A stretch of DNA of 64,000 bases from a virus: IMG/VR virus record IMGVR_UViG_3300043436_003696, positions 26,099 through 90,098 of that record, one strand, 5' to 3'. Below the pieces are notes generated by a model. It did no database searches, was not told the DNA's origin, and saw only the letters and a list, made by a program, of their open reading frames with translations. Of this stretch, positions 61,830-64,000 are shown piece after piece. Positions within the stretch are counted from its first letter, which is position 1; every line of letters starts with the position of its first letter. The position numbers and the translations under genes were made by a program.

Positions 61830-62408
61830 ATGAGAAAAGGAGATTTTACAACACTTGGAGCAACTGCTCATTCTGATGAAGAAAGAGAAGAAAATGATTT
61901 TTATGCTACCGACCCAAAGGCATTAGAATTATTTTTAGACCAAACAGGTATTGAATTACGGAACGTATGGGAATGTGCTTGTGGAGAAGGGCATTTAGCA
62001 AAAGTATTAGATGCAAGAGGATTGCTTGGAAGAGCAAGTGATTTGATTGATAGAGGTTATGGGGTAACAGAAAGTAATTTCTACTACTTTTCTGAAACAT
62101 GGGAAGGAGATATTTTAACAAATCCACCATACAGAGATGCAATGAAATTTTGCCAACACGCTCTTGATTGTGTAGATGAAGGAAGTAAAGTAGTAATGCT
62201 GATGCGTATTCAATTTTTGGAAGGGCAAAAACGTAAACCGTTTTTACTTGCGAACCCGCCAAAGTATGTATATGTAAGTAGTTCAAGATTATTACTTGCA
62301 AAAAATGCAGACTTTGTGAAATACAATACACCCTCTGCCAACTGTTATGCTTGGTATGTTTGGGAAAAGGGATTTAAAGGAGAAACTACTTTGCGTTGGT
62401 TTAACTAA
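61830..62408 (+). CDS. array gene 4, N6-adenine DNA methyltransferase
   Basis: 192 residues. SAM loop VWECACGEGHLAKVLD (motif I, near residue 50) and catalytic motif IV ILTNPPYRDAM near residue 90, in the order found in phage Dam-like N6-adenine methyltransferases. Target site unknown. No restriction partner is beside it, so it is an orphan, probably protecting phage DNA or carried as cargo. GC content is higher than in the phage replication genes. Confidence 0.8.
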   Translation: MRKGDFTTLGATAHSDEEREENDFYATDPKALELFLDQTGIELRNVWECACGEGHLAKVLDARGLLGRASDLIDRGYGVTESNFYYFSETWEGDILTNPPYRDAMKFCQHALDCVDEGSKVVMLMRIQFLEGQKRKPFLLANPPKYVYVSSSRLLLAKNADFVKYNTPSANCYAWYVWEKGFKGETTLRWFN

Positions 62409-62409
62409 A

Positions 62410-62565
62410 ATGTGCATTGATATGGGCTTATCTGAAAATGAAATGAACAAAGTTCTCGAAGGGGAACAGTGTAAAACTCAATGCGTAGCCTGTGCTTGTA
62501 TTGTTGGCGAACAAAGAATGAAAACTCAAAAATTAATCGAAAAGATTAACGAAGGACGTTCTTAG
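62410..62565 (+). CDS. array gene 5, small Cys-rich protein
   Basis: 51 residues from ATG 62410, MCIDMGLSENEMNKVLEG, then CKTQCVACACIVGEQ with four Cys and a helical, basic tail. Starts one base after the methyltransferase stop. An upstream in-frame ATG lies inside that gene. Role unknown. Confidence 0.5.
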   Translation: MCIDMGLSENEMNKVLEGEQCKTQCVACACIVGEQRMKTQKLIEKINEGRS

Positions 62566-62568
62566 TAT

Positions 62569-62611
62569 TACTGCTAACGATGGATATTGGCGCAGTGCGT
62601 ATTATTAACAA
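62569..62611 (+). repeat. cassette-type boundary, site 5
   Basis: GCTAACGA (62573-62580), CGCAGTGCG (62591-62599), TTAACAA (62605-62611). The last two blocks and their spacing match site 2. Confidence 0.55.
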
Positions 62612-62615
62612 TAAA

Positions 62616-62804
62616 ATGATAGAAATTTATAAAAAAACAGAATTAGGAACTCAAATAAGGGTTAACAACGGATCTATTGAAACTCTTATAAAACGTGAAC
62701 TACCTTATGGATTATTCCAAAGCGAAAGTGGGTACAAAGTGGTAAGAAGTATTACCTCTATTAAAGATTCTGATATAGTAAAATGTGAAACATGGGAACA
62801 ATAA
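62616..62804 (+). CDS. array gene 6, small protein of unknown function
   Basis: 62 residues from MIEIYKKTELGTQIRVNN (62616); the in-frame ATG at 62580 lies in the boundary. Beta-rich. Unrecognised. Confidence 0.5.
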   Translation: MIEIYKKTELGTQIRVNNGSIETLIKRELPYGLFQSESGYKVVRSITSIKDSDIVKCETWEQ

Positions 62805-63049
62805 CATATAAGAGGCGTAAAGTAAGCGGTGGTGTTGCAAAATACTACGTTGAAATAGATGCACAAATTGGAACTATTCAAATAATTAAAATTCATTTTG
62901 TGCCAAATAATAGTTTGCATCCAACAGCCCACGTAAGCAGGAAATTTAGCACACATAGCTTAGTAATTCAGTGTATACCGCTATTGGTTGAGGATATAAA
63001 TATAATTTATCAGCAAATAGCGGGAGCAAGCAAATTGGTAAAAAATTAA
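62792..63049 (+). CDS. possible array gene 7
   Basis: 85 residues overlapping the previous gene; the second half (VPNNSLHPTAHVSRKF) is low-quality coding sequence and contains no clear motif. May be spurious or a decayed gene. Confidence 0.3.
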   Translation: MGTITYKRRKVSGGVAKYYVEIDAQIGTIQIIKIHFVPNNSLHPTAHVSRKFSTHSLVIQCIPLLVEDINIIYQQIAGASKLVKN

Positions 63050-63060
63050 ATAGCACAAAA

Positions 63061-63077
63061 CCGCTGTGAGCAGACGG
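63061..63077 (+). repeat. cassette-type boundary, site 7
   Basis: CCGCTG-TGAG-CAGACGG forms an imperfect GC-rich hairpin 20 bases before the next ATG. It is weaker than sites 2, 3, 5 and 8 because the flanking GCTAACG and TTAACAA blocks are missing. Confidence 0.35.
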
Positions 63078-63096
63078 CTTTCTAATATTTTCAATT

Positions 63097-63531
63097 ATGA
63101 CAACATTCGTTTTAATAGTTTCAGAGTTCTTTCCAAAAACTCACAAAAAATCAGGCAAGCCAACAGGTTTTCCTTTGTCAATTAAACATTATGATAAAAT
63201 ACACACTATCAGAGGTAACTATGATTTGTGGGCTAAACGATTTGAAAAAATAAACAAAGGCGAAGCTATTTTGTCAGTTAGAATTTGGTCAGGCAAACCA
63301 TACCAAAGTAAACAGCAAGAGATTTTCAAGTATGATAAAACTCACGGAATAGGTATGCAAAAATTAGAACAACCAAACAATTTTGTATTTGCACCTATTG
63401 AAGGTAAAAAAGTAAACTGGGATTTGGTAGCAAAAAATGACGGATTAAGTTTTGAAGATTTTTGTGAGTGGTTCAAAGTTAGGTCAGACAAACCTATGGC
63501 AATTATTCATTTTACGGATTTTCGCTATTAA
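63097..63531 (+). CDS. array gene 8, conserved protein, ASCH-like shape
   Basis: 144 residues. MTTFVLIVSEFFPKTHKKSG, KIHTIRGNYDLWAKRFEKIN, ILSVRIWSGKPYQSKQQEI: a small beta-barrel pattern with a conserved K-IHTIR, which recalls ASCH domains that bind RNA or modified nucleotides. Occurs in Bacteroidota phages and islands as a hypothetical, as far as I recall. Family level uncertain. Confidence 0.6.
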   Translation: MTTFVLIVSEFFPKTHKKSGKPTGFPLSIKHYDKIHTIRGNYDLWAKRFEKINKGEAILSVRIWSGKPYQSKQQEIFKYDKTHGIGMQKLEQPNNFVFAPIEGKKVNWDLVAKNDGLSFEDFCEWFKVRSDKPMAIIHFTDFRY

Positions 63532-63663
63532 GCTGTCTGATAGCGTTTTGTGGCTTGGCGAAGTACCGCCTTGCAGAATGTTGAATTATAGTACAAAGGC
63601 TTGTGGCGGTATTTTGCCAAACCACTGTTATAAGCCGTTTTTTATTCGTGTTTGGCTTAACAA
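63523..63663 (+). repeat. cassette-type boundary, site 8, with long imperfect hairpin
   Basis: CGCTAT/ATAGCG (63523-63545) then TGGCTTGGCGAAGTACCGCC (63551-63570) pairing with GGCGGTATTTTGCCAAACCA (63605-63624), 17 of 20 matching and mostly G-T at the rest. GTTATAAGCC (63627-63636) and GGCTTAACAA (63654-63663) flank it. Long imperfect stems with extra-helical bases are typical of integron attC sites. Confidence 0.65.
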
Positions 63664-63678
63664 TTTAATTTAAAAACA

Positions 63679-63963
63679 ATGACAAGATTAGAAGAAATTA
63701 TCAGAACAACAAGAGCAACTGGAAACACAACTTGGATTTTACAGTCAGCTATCAAAAGACCTAATTGCATAATCGTTTCAAGAAATATGCAACAGGCAAA
63801 ACATTTAGAACAAGCATATAAAAGTTTGTTGTCAAAAAGTGCTTGGTATAAAAAATTATGGTGGAAATGGTTTGGTCGTAAAAGTCCAAAGTTTGTTTCA
63901 CTTGATTTCAGATTTGATGGGTATCGTCTGCCTGTTATTTTTGATAACGGGTCGTTGTTCTAA
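63679..63963 (+). CDS. array gene 9, protein of unknown function
   Basis: 94 residues: TRLEEIIRTTRATGNTTWIL, then CIIVSRNMQQAKHLEQAY and basic, Trp-rich KKLWWKWFGRKSPKF. Strand-helix pattern of a truncated nucleotide-binding fold (TRATGNTT resembles a P-loop-like TGxTT). Stop at 63961-63963. Confidence 0.55.
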   Translation: MTRLEEIIRTTRATGNTTWILQSAIKRPNCIIVSRNMQQAKHLEQAYKSLLSKSAWYKKLWWKWFGRKSPKFVSLDFRFDGYRLPVIFDNGSLF

Positions 63964-63967
63964 AATG

Positions 63968-63998
63968 GCTTATAGCGCAAAAACTGCCGATAGTTCGG
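63968..63998 (+). repeat. cassette-type boundary, site 9, at the window edge
   Basis: GCTTATAGCG (63968-63977) then CCGA-tagt-TCGG (63987-63998). The same right-hand pattern (ATAGCG after a stop codon) as site 8, so the array continues beyond the window. Confidence 0.5.
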
Positions 63999-64000
63999 TA

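Noticed and set aside
61906-62331. A 141-codon minus-strand frame over the methyltransferase
   Set aside because: The plus-strand frame has clear methyltransferase motifs; the antisense protein is low-complexity Leu/His.

Overview
The window is a piece of a tailed double-stranded DNA phage that most likely infects a member of the Bacteroidota (Flavobacterium-like). The reasons are very AT-rich DNA, start codons preceded by A-rich leaders instead of Shine-Dalgarno sites, promoters of the Bacteroidota type (TTG or TTTG, about 20 bp, then TAnnTTTG), and no metabolic or ribosomal genes. Two opposed gene blocks, family-A DNA polymerase, uracil-DNA glycosylase, DnaB-type and SF2 helicases, a RepL-like protein, and large terminase, portal and capsid genes recall crAss-like phages. 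That affiliation is inference. Both window edges cut through the genome.

Layout. (1) 1-6.1 kb, plus strand: the end of a small gene and a 1978-aa polyvalent protein (ADP-ribosyltransferase, PD-(D/E)XK nuclease, hydrophobic C-terminus), probably the distal end of the virion block. It converges at back-to-back terminators (6.15-6.24 kb) on (2) 6.2-27.3 kb, minus strand: MazG-like protein, uracil-DNA glycosylase, DNA polymerase split by a group I intron with an HNH endonuclease, Gp157-like protein, nuclease, primase, SSB-like protein, an abundant 180-aa protein with its own promoter and terminator, Sak4-like ATPase, DnaB-type helicase split in its P-loop by a second group I intron with a GIY-YIG endonuclease, SF2 helicase, amidoligase-like protein, a basic nucleoid-type protein, RIIA-like ATPase and a macro domain protein. 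(3) 27.3-40.2 kb, minus strand: many small accessory genes, a phage tmRNA, a family of degenerate paralogues, a tRNA-like gene, and about 2.5 kb with structured repeats, a tandem repeat and the divergent control region. (4) 40.6-60.4 kb, plus strand: RepL-like protein behind a promoter with a palindromic operator, GroES-like protein, small genes, terminase, portal, scaffold-like protein, major capsid protein, connector or tail genes, a collagen-like mosaic tail fibre and a LamG adhesin. (5) 60.4-64 kb: base composition changes and small unrelated genes, all on the plus strand, are separated by recurring GC-rich hairpins that resemble integron cassette boundaries.

How it fits together: the minus block replicates and repairs DNA and manages the host. 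The plus block packages DNA and builds the particle. The 40.2-40.65 kb region, with repeated ACTGTAAC-CCCC-GTTACAGT palindromes, probably controls the switch and may be an origin. The best candidates for something undescribed are the cassette-like array at 60.4-64 kb, the repeated structured blocks at 38.2-39.3 kb, and the tmRNA with an unusually long tag frame next to two introns placed in the most conserved codons of the replication enzymes.
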